Shown: in pieces, positions 11,631-19,811 of the stretch | How the letters are laid out: each line of letters opens with the position of its first letter | How positions within the stretch are numbered: position 1 is the first letter of the stretch | Source: Uliginosibacterium aquaticum | GTDB lineage: Bacteria > Pseudomonadota > Gammaproteobacteria > Burkholderiales > Rhodocyclaceae | Reading direction: 5' to 3' | Assembly: GCF_012972705.2 (NCBI RefSeq) | Contig: NZ_JABCSC020000001.1 | Coordinates: 1,116,001 to 1,180,000 of the forward strand | DNA length: 64,000 nucleotides | Position numbers and translations under genes: made by a program | Notes under the pieces: model-generated | Database searches by the model: none | Told to the model about the DNA's origin: nothing | What the model saw: only the letters and a program-made list of their open reading frames with translations

Positions 11631-11677
11631 AACGCCCTGCAAAATCGTGAAACCGGTTTTGTAGGGCGTTTTGCTTT
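11631..11677 (+). terminator. Rho-independent terminator of the tRNA cluster
   Basis: AACGCCCTGCAAAA (11631-11644) pairs with TTTTGTAGGGCGTT (11657-11670), with one G:U, around a 12-base loop and ahead of a T-rich end. It begins nine bases after the last tRNA. Confidence 0.85.
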
Positions 11678-11762
11678 ACTGCATCGGAACCTGTCTGGTG
11701 ATGTAGCGGATGAGCCTGCTGCTTTTGCCTGCCATCCACTTAGGGCATGGAGAAAAAAGAGC

Positions 11763-12338
11763 TCAGATGGAGTCGCGGCGCTTTGCTGTGCTGCTGGTTT
11801 TGCGGCCCGGGGTGTTTGTCTGGGGAACCGGGGCTTTGTACTTGGCCTCGTTGAGAGCGCCGCGTCGGCTGGCTTCGGCCTCCGCTTCAGCCGCTGCGAT
11901 GTTCATGTTCTCCAGGATACGCTCGATCTGAACCACGATTTCCTGAGCAGTGGCGTAATCGAGGCGGAAGAAATCCTTGCGCGCTTCTACGTCCACCCGG
12001 GTCAGATTGCCGGAGAGTGTCTCCAGGCCGATCGTGATCTTCAGTTCTCCGACCCGGGCACGGGTCTGTTGGCCGTTCAGGGTGCTGTTGACCTCATCTA
12101 CCTCCAGCATCATCTTGCGCGTGGCCAGTTGCATGGCGTTATCGACCTTGCTGAGCGGCTCGCTGAAGGTGCGCGTGGCGGTGCCGGTCATCTGGTGCGA
12201 CAGGCCAGCGCCTGCTCCAGCCCCAGCCAGGCTGACCGCTAATGCCGCACAACCATTCAGGCACAGCAGGGTCAGCAGGCAGACCGGCATCTTCAGGCTG
12301 GAGATGAGCGTTCGGAGGGCGGTCGGGCTGTTTTTCAT
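11763..12338 (-). CDS. Predicted lipoprotein, DUF3568-like
   Basis: A 191-residue exported protein with a lipoprotein signal (LLTLLCLNGC, Cys at about residue 30). A short Gly/Ala-rich stretch (AGAGAGAG) and a soluble domain follow, in which a threonine-rich beta region (LNGQQTRARVGELKITIGLE) precedes a helical part and a charged tail. The pattern resembles DUF3568 lipoproteins of betaproteobacteria. The start may also be the internal Met 16 residues later; neither has a strong ribosome site. It has no operon partner. Function is unknown. Confidence 0.7.
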   Translation of the reverse strand: MKNSPTALRTLISSLKMPVCLLTLLCLNGCAALAVSLAGAGAGAGLSHQMTGTATRTFSEPLSKVDNAMQLATRKMMLEVDEVNSTLNGQQTRARVGELKITIGLETLSGNLTRVDVEARKDFFRLDYATAQEIVVQIERILENMNIAAAEAEAEASRRGALNEAKYKAPVPQTNTPGRKTSSTAKRRDSI

Positions 12339-12679
12339 GATCTGGAGGGCGAGGCGTTTCGATGAGGTGCCAGGATCACCGAGCAGCCCACATGCCAGTG
12401 AAAGGGTGTTCCGCGTCGCTCTGACGAAAGCGCATAAAACGTTACTGAGCGGTTGTTTTTACCGGTGGAGTGGCGCCTTTGGAATGCGCAGCAAGCACCG
12501 GCACGTACATGCAGCTGCCGATCTGCGTCACTCCTGAGCGGAGTACGCCAGTCTTCGGGATGGCGGAGGCTCCTATCAACGAAACGGAAGTGTGGATCAG
12601 AAAATTCTGTGGAACATTCGCTTGCGTACGTTTTCTATCCATTAGCTGCAATTGATGCAGCTTGAGGAGGATCGAAAAC
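12339..12679. other. Intergenic region, no gene supported
   Basis: This stretch between the lipoprotein gene and the small downstream gene has open frames on both strands, but none with a family match or a convincing ribosome site. It must contain both divergent promoters. Confidence 0.45.
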
Positions 12680-12850
12680 ATGAATATTCGTCAGGAACTG
12701 GGCCTGCTGGCCGAATTGTATGACTCGCCGCTGCTCTCTGAGGTGAGCAAGCAGCGCGTGCGCCGCGCGCTGAATGAAGCGCAGACGGTGGCCGAACGTA
12801 ATCGGGTGATGGCGGAAGTGCGGGTTAGCCTGCGCTGCCTGCTGGCTTGA
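12680..12850 (+). CDS. Small hypothetical protein (56 aa)
   Basis: A short frame of 56 residues with a strong ribosome site, GAGGAGG, ending 10 bases before the ATG. The protein is mostly helical and charged (LLAELYDSPLLSEVSKQRVR, RRALNEAQTVAERNRVMAEV) and has no signal peptide or membrane helix. The family is not recognised. It lies 119 bases before hflX on the same strand. The ribosome site and the regular amphipathic composition argue that it is a real gene. Confidence 0.55.
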   Translation: MNIRQELGLLAELYDSPLLSEVSKQRVRRALNEAQTVAERNRVMAEVRVSLRCLLA

Positions 12851-12969
12851 GTCTGCATGGCACAGCCTCTGCGCGAGAGTATTTCGCATTGAATGCTGGT
12901 GGGCTCGGGTTTCGGGTGCAGAGCCATGTACCATCCGGCTTCATTTGTTAGAAGAGAAGCCCCTCCCGC

Positions 12970-14313
12970 ATGAAACAGGAAGACCAAGCCCGCCGCGCGA
13001 TCATGGCTGCGGTGCAACTGCCGCAGGTTAGTGATGTCGAGTTCGAAGCTTCGCTCATGGAGCTGCGCGAGCTGGCAAAAACGCTGGGCTTTACGGTGGT
13101 GAAGTGCTTTGTGCAGAAGCGCGCTGGTTTTGACCAGACAGGCTACCTCGGGGTGGGCAAGCGCCAGGAAATCGCCGAGTACGTGAATGGTGTGGCCGCT
13201 TTTGATGAACTCGATGGCACACCGCTGCTAAGCGAGCCGGAGGGGGGCGAGATCGAGGCGCTTCTGGTTGATCACGAAATTTCGCCTTCGCAGGCCCGTA
13301 ACCTGGAGTTGGCCGTGGGCTGCGAGGTGATGGACCGCACCATGGTTATTCTCGAGATCTTCCACCGCAATGCACGCTCGCGGGCAGCCAAGGCACAGGT
13401 CGAGATCGCGCGGCTCGGTTACATGGCGCCGCGCCTGCGTGAAGCGGCCAAGCTGGCCGGGCCGCAGGGCCGCCAGCGTAGCGGCATGGGAGGGCGGGGG
13501 GCTGGTGAATCGCATACCGAACTGGACCGCCGCAAGATCCGCGACCGGATCGCCGAGCTGCAGCTCGAGATTGTTGCCATGGAGGCCGAACGCAAGACTC
13601 AGCGTGCGCGCCGCCAGGAGCGCAAAGGCCTCGCCGGAGTCGCCCTGGTAGGCTACACGAATGCCGGCAAGTCCACCCTGATGCGGGCACTGACCGGCAG
13701 TGAGGTGCTGGTGGCCAACAAGTTGTTTGCGACGCTCGATACCACCGTGCGCGCCCTCTACCCGGAGAGCGTACCGCGGGTATTGGTGAGCGATACGGTG
13801 GGCTTCATCAAGAATCTGCCGCATGGCCTCGTGGCCTCGTTCAAATCCACGCTGGACGAGGCGCTGGATGCGGAGTTGCTGCTGCATGTGATCGACGCGA
13901 GCGACCCCGGGTTCGAGCGCCAGCTCGAAGTGACCGACCATGTGCTGGCCGAGATCGGTGCGGACGAGTTACCGCGCATCCGGGTCTTCAACAAGATCGA
14001 TTTCGTGGGCGACGAAGCCGCTCAGGCCGCCTGCACAGCCGCTTTGCGCGAAAAGTATCCGGACTGCGTGGTGATGAGTGCGCGTAATCCGGCTGACGTG
14101 GCTCGCATGCACGCTCGCATCGTGGCCTTCTTCCAGCAGGATCTGGTCGAGGGCGAGCTGCTCCTGCCCTGGTCTGCGCAACAGTTGCGCAAGGACATTT
14201 ATGCCAGCTGCGCAGTGCTGGAAGAGAGTGCCAGCGAAGAGGGAGCCATTTTCCGGGTGCGCAGCGAAGCGGAAAACCTTGAGCAGTTGAGAACCCTGAT
14301 CGCGCAGGCCTGA
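12970..14313 (+). CDS. hflX: Ribosome-associated GTPase HflX
   Basis: HflX binds the 50S subunit and helps rescue or split stalled ribosomes, using GTP. The 447 residues have the N-terminal HflX domain, the glycine-rich linker (GPQGRQRSGMGGRGAGE, about 164-180) and a coiled segment. The GTPase domain follows with GYTNAGKST (228-236), DTVGF (275-279) and NKID. Length and motifs match the family. In many betaproteobacteria hflX follows hfq; here it is instead isolated between a small gene and a cellulase. The start ATG is preceded by GAAGAGAAG. Confidence 0.93.
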   Translation: MKQEDQARRAIMAAVQLPQVSDVEFEASLMELRELAKTLGFTVVKCFVQKRAGFDQTGYLGVGKRQEIAEYVNGVAAFDELDGTPLLSEPEGGEIEALLVDHEISPSQARNLELAVGCEVMDRTMVILEIFHRNARSRAAKAQVEIARLGYMAPRLREAAKLAGPQGRQRSGMGGRGAGESHTELDRRKIRDRIAELQLEIVAMEAERKTQRARRQERKGLAGVALVGYTNAGKSTLMRALTGSEVLVANKLFATLDTTVRALYPESVPRVLVSDTVGFIKNLPHGLVASFKSTLDEALDAELLLHVIDASDPGFERQLEVTDHVLAEIGADELPRIRVFNKIDFVGDEAAQAACTAALREKYPDCVVMSARNPADVARMHARIVAFFQQDLVEGELLLPWSAQQLRKDIYASCAVLEESASEEGAIFRVRSEAENLEQLRTLIAQA

Positions 14314-14514
14314 TCTGCCGGCCCGGCCGGTTTTATCCGGCCGGCATGAGTCCAGGTGGATACAGGGCAGACTCCGCTGGTGCGGCGCATCGCACTCGCC
14401 TGTCGGCCCACCCGCGTTTCCCCGGCGCAGCCCGCATAAGCTGCGAGCGCCATTCAATCCGGGCGGCTGGCGTAGCTATTGCGCCAGGCCGCACGAATAT
14501 CCGGGGAGTCCACC

Positions 14515-16155
14515 ATGCAAGTCCGACGCATCCTTTCTGCACTACTGTGCACGACCGCATTGACCTTGAGCGCGGCTGCACAGGCCTATTCGGTCAACGA
14601 CAGCGGCCGCCTGCTCAATGCCCAGGGCCAGGAAATCCGCCTCAACGGCGTGAACTGGTTCGGTTTCGAAACCACCAATTACACCCTGCACGGGCTGTGG
14701 ACGATCAACTGGAAAGACTCGATCGCCCAGATCAAGGCCAGTGGTTTCAACGCTGTGCGCCTGCCGTTCTGCCCCAATACCCTGCGTGGCGTGGCCCCCA
14801 ACAGCATCAATTATTCGGCCAACCCGGATCTTTCCGGATTGAACTCGCTGCAGTTGCTCGACAAGGTGGTGAAGCAGCTCTCGGCTGAAGGCATGTATGT
14901 GCTGCTGGATCATCACCGCCCGGACTGCAACGCGATTTCCGAGCTGTGGTACACCGACAGCTACACCGAAGCACAGTGGATCGCCGATCTCAAATTCGTG
15001 GCTGATCGTTACAAGAGCGTCGCCGGCGTGATTGGCCTGGATCTGAAGAACGAGCCGCATGGAGCGGCAAGCTGGGGCAACAGCAAGGCCGCCACGGACT
15101 GGAACAAGGCCGCCGAGCGTGCAGCCAAGGCCGTGCTGGCTGTGGCGCCGGACTGGCTGATGTTCGTCGAAGGCATCAGCGCCAATGATGGTTGCTCGGA
15201 TTACCGCGCTTACTGGTGGGGCGGCAACATTACCCCGCTGAAGTGCTATCCGCTGGACATCCCGCGTAACCGCCTGGTGCTCTCGCCGCACGTGTATGGC
15301 CCGGACGTTTACATGCAGCCGTATTTCAGCGACAGCGCCTTCCCGAACAACATGCCGGCGATCTGGGATGCCCAGTTCGGTTTTGCGGCCAGCCTCAACT
15401 ACGCGGTGGTGCCGGGTGAGTTCGGCGGCAAGTATGGTCAGGGTCAGGCCAAGGACAAGATCTGGCAGGACAAGCTGGTCGATTACCTGATCGAGCGCCG
15501 CATCACCAACTTCTTCTACTGGTCGTGGAACCCGAACAGCGGTGACACCGGCGGCATCCTGCAGGATGACTGGAAGACCGTGCGCAGCGACAAGCTGGCC
15601 CTGCTCAAGCGCCTGATGGTGGTGAATGCCTCGAGCAGCAGTGCTTCGTCCAGCGCAGCTGCCTCGAGTAGCGCCGCTTCCAGTGCTGCCGCGTCTTCGC
15701 GTGCGGCCTCCAGCAGCAGCGTCAGTAGTGCGGCCAGCTCCTCCCGCGCCGCGTCCTCTGCGACTGCGTCGAGCGCAATGGCAGCCAGTTCTTCGCGCGC
15801 TTCGTCCAGCGCCGCTTCATCCGCCGCCAGTTCGGCCGCCCGCAGCTCGGCGACCAGTTCTGCAGCGAGTTCGGCGAGCAGCTCCAGCGCCGCGGGGGCC
15901 GGCTCGGTCAGCGCCAGCTACACCGTGAACAATGACTGGGGGTCGGGCTACTGCGCCACCGTGCGTCTCACCAACACCGGCAGCAGCAGTGTTATCTGGA
16001 GCGCCGCGATGAACGTGGAAGGAAAGCTCAGCCAGATGTGGAATGCCACCTGGAGCCAGAGCGGCAGCACCGTGAGCTTCAAGGGCATGGCCTGGAACGG
16101 CAGCCTGGCTGCGGGGGCGGTGAATACTTCGATCGGCTTCTGCGCCAATCGCTGA
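14515..16155 (+). CDS. Secreted GH5 endoglucanase with Ser/Ala linker and CBM2-like module
   Basis: A secreted cellulase-type enzyme of 546 residues. A Sec signal peptide (1-24, LTLSAAAQA) is followed by a GH5 catalytic barrel (about 28-370). The acid/base is E180 in LKNEPHG and the nucleophile E302 in VPGEFGG; LDHHRPDC and SPHVYGPD carry further active-site residues. A Ser/Ala linker of about 90 residues (372-463) leads to a C-terminal CBM2-like domain of about 80 residues with NDWGSGYCATVRLTN, tryptophans and one Cys pair. The ATG follows GGGGAG. A terminator lies right behind. The architecture resembles Cellvibrio enzymes. The substrate is probably beta-1,4-glucan. Confidence 0.9.
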   Translation: MQVRRILSALLCTTALTLSAAAQAYSVNDSGRLLNAQGQEIRLNGVNWFGFETTNYTLHGLWTINWKDSIAQIKASGFNAVRLPFCPNTLRGVAPNSINYSANPDLSGLNSLQLLDKVVKQLSAEGMYVLLDHHRPDCNAISELWYTDSYTEAQWIADLKFVADRYKSVAGVIGLDLKNEPHGAASWGNSKAATDWNKAAERAAKAVLAVAPDWLMFVEGISANDGCSDYRAYWWGGNITPLKCYPLDIPRNRLVLSPHVYGPDVYMQPYFSDSAFPNNMPAIWDAQFGFAASLNYAVVPGEFGGKYGQGQAKDKIWQDKLVDYLIERRITNFFYWSWNPNSGDTGGILQDDWKTVRSDKLALLKRLMVVNASSSSASSSAAASSSAASSAAASSRAASSSSVSSAASSSRAASSATASSAMAASSSRASSSAASSAASSAARSSATSSAASSASSSSAAGAGSVSASYTVNNDWGSGYCATVRLTNTGSSSVIWSAAMNVEGKLSQMWNATWSQSGSTVSFKGMAWNGSLAAGAVNTSIGFCANR

Positions 16156-16173
16156 CAACGACGCCAAGCTCGG

Positions 16174-16200
16174 AAAAACGGCCCTTCGCGGGCCGTTTTT
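16174..16200. terminator. Rho-independent terminator, probably bidirectional
   Basis: AAAAACGGCCC pairs with GGGCCGTTTTT around a short TTCGC loop. It sits between the convergent cellulase and glpQ genes and is flanked by A and T runs on the two sides, so it can serve both. Confidence 0.85.
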
Positions 16201-16228
16201 CATTGTGGCGACCGCACGGTGGGCGGTT

Positions 16229-17368
16229 TCAGCGGGTGGAGCTGAATTGCTTCACCGCGGCGCGGGCGGCCAGCGGATCGTCGCTGAAGAAGCCGTCCAC
16301 GCCGGCGTTCAGGTAGGCAGCGATTTCGCTGGCCATGTCGCCGCGCGTACTGGGTGAGCTGCGCTCGCCCTGGCGAAACTCGACGGGCAGGAAGGGGTTT
16401 TCCGGGCGCAGGGTCCAGATGTGGATTGCCAGCCCGGCGGCATGGGCGTCGGCCACGAAGCTGCCGGGCTGCCCGAGGTGGTTGTCGGCGGTTCGTGGGA
16501 TCACGATTTCCTTGTACGGCCCAACGCCGTCGGCGTAGCGGGCGATCTCGCGCAGGCCGGCTGCAGTGGCAAGATCGGCGTAGCTGCGCGGATCTTGGCT
16601 GGCGATGAAATCCCACGGCTTGTTGCGCGGCGTGCCATTGGCGGCCGGCGCGTTGGCCGGGTTGTCGAGCAGTTGCACCAGGGGCAGATCGGTCATGCCG
16701 CGCAGGCGCTTGAGGTTGCCCACTTCGAAGCTCTGGATGAAGACCGGTGCCTGCTTGCCGCGCCAGCCGGCCGCATGCAGGGTGGCCACCAGTGGCTCTT
16801 CGAGTGGCAGGCCGAGCTGGCGGAAGTAACTTGGGTGCTTGGTTTCAGGGTAGATCGCAATGCGCTGGCCGGTCTTCTGTTTATGGGTCTTGACCAGGGC
16901 GATCACTTCGTCGAGGGTCGGGATCTCGAACTGGCCGTCGAAGGCGGTATTGGCTGGGCGATTGGCCGGAATGCGCTCGCGGGCGCGCAGGCTCTTGAGC
17001 TCGGCGAGTGTGAAGTCCTCGGTGAACCAGCCTTCCACCGGGAGACCATCGATTTCCTTGCGCGTTTTGCGGTGGGCGAATTCCGGATGGCGGGCGACAT
17101 CGGTGGTGCCACCGATCTCGTTCTCGTGGCGGGCCACCAGCACGCCGTCACGGGTGATCACCAGATCCGGCTCGATCACGTCGGCACCTTGTTCGATGGC
17201 CAGCTGATAGGCGGCGAGGGTGTGTTCGGGGCGATGGGCGCTGGCGCCGCGGTGGGCAATCACGAGTGGCTGCGCGTCAGGCGCGCGGCCAAGGCGGGGG
17301 CTGTCGGTGGCGCAGGCAGCGAGGCTCAGGCTCATGGCGATCAGGGGCAGGAGGAAGGATGGCTGCAT
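16229..17368 (-). CDS. glpQ: Glycerophosphodiester phosphodiesterase, lipoprotein
   Basis: An exported glycerophosphodiesterase that releases glycerol-3-phosphate from phospholipid head groups. The 379-residue protein starts at MQPSFLLPLIAM and has a lipobox (LSLAAC, Cys at about residue 17). The GDPD domain follows with HRGASAHRPEHT, EPDLVITRDG and ARHENEIGG, which contain the catalytic His pair and Ca ligands. PETKHPSYF and the C-terminal FFSDDP are typical of the periplasmic GlpQ group. An in-frame extension upstream has no ribosome site. It lies 70 bases behind the phytase-like gene on the same strand, suggesting a two-gene phosphate-scavenging unit. Confidence 0.93.
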   Translation of the reverse strand: MQPSFLLPLIAMSLSLAACATDSPRLGRAPDAQPLVIAHRGASAHRPEHTLAAYQLAIEQGADVIEPDLVITRDGVLVARHENEIGGTTDVARHPEFAHRKTRKEIDGLPVEGWFTEDFTLAELKSLRARERIPANRPANTAFDGQFEIPTLDEVIALVKTHKQKTGQRIAIYPETKHPSYFRQLGLPLEEPLVATLHAAGWRGKQAPVFIQSFEVGNLKRLRGMTDLPLVQLLDNPANAPAANGTPRNKPWDFIASQDPRSYADLATAAGLREIARYADGVGPYKEIVIPRTADNHLGQPGSFVADAHAAGLAIHIWTLRPENPFLPVEFRQGERSSPSTRGDMASEIAAYLNAGVDGFFSDDPLAARAAVKQFSSTR

Positions 17369-17438
17369 GGTAATCCTCGTGAATTCGGATGGGGAGGCGG
17401 CCGACCCTGCCACCGGAGAGGCAGGGTCGGACAGGCGC

Positions 17439-18818
17439 TCAGCGGGCGTCGACCAGCGCACGGATATCGAGCAGGGTCAGCTCGTTGTCATCCGGCTTGC
17501 CGATCTGGCGGCCTGAGGAGTAGGGGAAGTTGTTGTCGTTCACGACCACAATGTGATGGCGGTCGACGATCGTGAGTCCCTCCGGCCCGAGATGCGGCAG
17601 CACGAAGTTGTCTTCATTGGGCCCCAGTTTTGCCCGGCGCTGCGGGTTGGCGATGCGGGTCAGATCGATATAGGCGATCTTGCGCACAAAGCCGTCGGCA
17701 TCCGGATTGGCCAGATCGATCTTGTAGATGCGCTTGAAGCGGGCCGGGCGGGTGAAGCAATCGGTGCGCAGCGGCTCGGCCGGGCAGCCGGGGCCGGCGC
17801 CTTCGCTGGCGTCATCGCGTTCGATCACGAGGCCACTGCCGGCGTCCAGCAACTGGAAGTCTGCAGCCACATTACCGGCTTCTTCGAAGCGGTACTTCCA
17901 TTCGCGGCCGGTGTAGCGCTGGCTGGCTACATCGAGTTCGAGGATATGGGTGTAGGGTTTGCCGTCCGCCTGTTCGAAGGCCTTGGTGGCGGCATCGTAG
18001 AGCGGCCACTCGAACATCGGGTAGAGCGTCTTGCCATCGGGGGATTGAGCCATCGGCTCGAAACCGCCCGAGCGGCGCACTTGCCAGCCGGGTACGCCAT
18101 CGGAGGGCAGGTTGCCGACGCGGCCATTCAGATAGTGGTCTGGCGAGCGGTAGGCCTTGCCATTGACAACGGTTTCGATCACGCCCAGCACGCGGCCTTG
18201 CGGCGTAACGCGCAGCACGTAGGGGCCGAATTCGTCGCCGATCCACCATTCCTTGCCGACGACCTGGATGGACTCCACATCCAGATCGGCGCCGGTCAGG
18301 TAACGCTCCTTGCTGTTCTCGTTGAGGATGAAGAAGGGCAGCTTGCGATCCGGATCGTGCAGGAAGATGGTCTGCTCGACCCGGCTCTTGCCGCTTGCCC
18401 AGTCCACCTTGAGGCGATGCACCATCAGCAGGGCATCTTGTGAATTGATCTTGTTGCCGAAGCCATTGTCGGTGAGGGCCAGGAAATGCTCACGGTCCAG
18501 TGCCACGATGCCGGAGAAACCCTGAATGGCCTGACCCTTGATCGGCAGGGCTCCGCCCGAGGCGCGCGGCGCCTTCGGGTCGCCCACGAAGGTATTGGTC
18601 CGCTCCGTGCCGAGTTGATCCTTGCGGGTGCGCTCGTTATTGGCGAACTTGCCGGCGGTGGCGAACAGTGGGCCGGCGGCTTTCGGCGCCTGGGTCACGG
18701 TGTTGAAGGGCAGGCTGGCATGACCGGCGAGCTCTGCGGTGACGGCTTGTTGCGCGCCGGCAAGGCCGCTCCAGGCGGCGAGCAATGCGGCGATCAGTTG
18801 TTTATGGACGTGATGCAT
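17439..18818 (-). CDS. Secreted esterase-like phytase-family protein
   Basis: A 459-residue exported protein with a signal peptide (MHHVHKQLIAALLAAWSGLAGAQ). It has the beta-propeller domain annotated as esterase-like activity of phytase: FSGIVALDREHFLALTDNG, DVESIQVVGKEWWIGDEFGP, LVIERDD and LGPEGLTIVDRHHIVVVNDN are its repeated motifs. Related proteins are phytase or phosphodiesterase candidates, often induced under phosphate limitation. The ATG follows AGAGGA. The glpQ gene lies 70 bases downstream, supporting a shared role in organic phosphate use. The specific substrate is not known. Confidence 0.82.
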   Translation of the reverse strand: MHHVHKQLIAALLAAWSGLAGAQQAVTAELAGHASLPFNTVTQAPKAAGPLFATAGKFANNERTRKDQLGTERTNTFVGDPKAPRASGGALPIKGQAIQGFSGIVALDREHFLALTDNGFGNKINSQDALLMVHRLKVDWASGKSRVEQTIFLHDPDRKLPFFILNENSKERYLTGADLDVESIQVVGKEWWIGDEFGPYVLRVTPQGRVLGVIETVVNGKAYRSPDHYLNGRVGNLPSDGVPGWQVRRSGGFEPMAQSPDGKTLYPMFEWPLYDAATKAFEQADGKPYTHILELDVASQRYTGREWKYRFEEAGNVAADFQLLDAGSGLVIERDDASEGAGPGCPAEPLRTDCFTRPARFKRIYKIDLANPDADGFVRKIAYIDLTRIANPQRRAKLGPNEDNFVLPHLGPEGLTIVDRHHIVVVNDNNFPYSSGRQIGKPDDNELTLLDIRALVDAR

Positions 18819-19153
18819 CGATGATCCTCTAGGCTTGCGGATGGAAAACCCGACACTCTGTCGCAGGGCGATGACAGGGGCGCTACGGGAGGATTGCGGG
18901 GTGGTGAATCCTGCGCACCGATCAAGCACTACGACTGCATTTCATGCACCTCGCCGGCGCCTGCAGGAAGGTGATTTCCTAGCGTGCCGGGTGTCGGATC
19001 CGCATAAGAAGATTTTCTGCTCCTTGCCGCAGGCGGCTTTCCGGCGGGATGGATGTTGCGCTGCAAAAACCGGGAACGTCTTTTGCTGGGCTTCAGATGG
19101 AAGCTGGCTGGCTTCCGGGTGATGGCACAACGTTTTCAGGCAGGGAGATGATC
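18819..19153. other. Intergenic region, no gene supported
   Basis: The region separates the divergent phytase-like gene and a 51-residue gene. No repeat or promoter could be assigned with confidence. Confidence 0.45.
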
Positions 19154-19309
19154 ATGAGCACTGAAGAAAACCATGGCTATGTGGATGCTGCTGATTTCAT
19201 GGCGGATGTTGAAATCGAGCGCCAGGAGTATCTGGACGAGACCCATCTGGAGAGCACCCAGTTCGGCGCCGGGCGCTGGGCTGACGAGTTCCGCAGCGTG
19301 CTCTGGTAA
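19154..19309 (+). CDS. Small acidic hypothetical protein (51 aa)
   Basis: A short frame of 51 residues, very acidic (ADFMADVEIERQEYLDETH) and ending in RSVLW. It starts at an ATG behind CAGGGAG. No membrane segment or known domain is recognised. It stands alone and converges with phhB. The acidic composition and ribosome site make it a plausible small protein, but the family is unknown. Confidence 0.45.
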   Translation: MSTEENHGYVDAADFMADVEIERQEYLDETHLESTQFGAGRWADEFRSVLW

Positions 19310-19363
19310 AGCAGACCGGAGTCGCGTTCGAGGATTGGCTGGCAGAGGCACTCTGCCAGCTTT

Positions 19364-19681
19364 TTATTCTGGCGCGCCCTGCGCCAGCGCGGCTTCCATA
19401 GCCTGCGCCAGACGGAAATCCAGTTCTGTGATGCCGCCCGCATCGTGGGTGGTGAGTGCGACCTGCACACGGTTGTACACGTTGCGCCATTCCGGGTGGT
19501 GATCCAGCGCCTCGGCAGCCTCCGCGACGCGGCTCATGAAGCCAAAGGCCGCGCGGAAATCGTGAAAGCGGAAGGTCTTCGCGAGCTTGCCTTCCTGCAC
19601 TTGCCAAGGGTGTTCATTGTGCGTGTTCAACGCAATCAGTGAGGCCTGGACGGCATCATCATCAAGCAGGGGGGGGCGCAT
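19364..19681 (-). CDS. phhB: 4a-hydroxytetrahydrobiopterin dehydratase
   Basis: Pterin-4a-carbinolamine dehydratase recycles the oxidised pterin made by phenylalanine hydroxylase and similar enzymes. The 105 residues carry the signature ALDHHPEW followed by [17 protein letters not shown], which contains the catalytic His residues. The start at MRPPLLDDD matches the family length; an in-frame extension lacks a ribosome site. No pterin-dependent hydroxylase is nearby. In bacteria without phenylalanine hydroxylase these proteins may act in molybdopterin metabolism. Confidence 0.93.
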   Translation of the reverse strand: MRPPLLDDDAVQASLIALNTHNEHPWQVQEGKLAKTFRFHDFRAAFGFMSRVAEAAEALDHHPEWRNVYNRVQVALTTHDAGGITELDFRLAQAMEAALAQGAPE

Positions 19682-19761
19682 GGACTTCTCCTCGGGGCGG
19701 GTTGCTTCCAGCCTAGCCGACGCCGGCGCGCAAATCAGTTGCCGTGAGGTGAGCAAACGTA

Positions 19762-19791
19762 AAAAAAGGATGGCCGGAGCCATCCTTTTTT
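19762..19791. terminator. Rho-independent terminator behind the pectinesterase gene
   Basis: AAAAAAGGATGGC pairs with GCCATCCTTTTTT around CGGA. It lies 21 bases beyond the stop of the minus-strand pectinesterase gene and can end that transcript with a T run. Confidence 0.85.
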
Positions 19792-19811
19792 CATTGCCGG
19801 GGCGCGACGCC

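Noticed and set aside
12442-12681. 79-residue minus-strand frame upstream of the small protein gene
   Set aside because: It has no ribosome site or family and overlaps the leader of the more convincing 56-residue gene.
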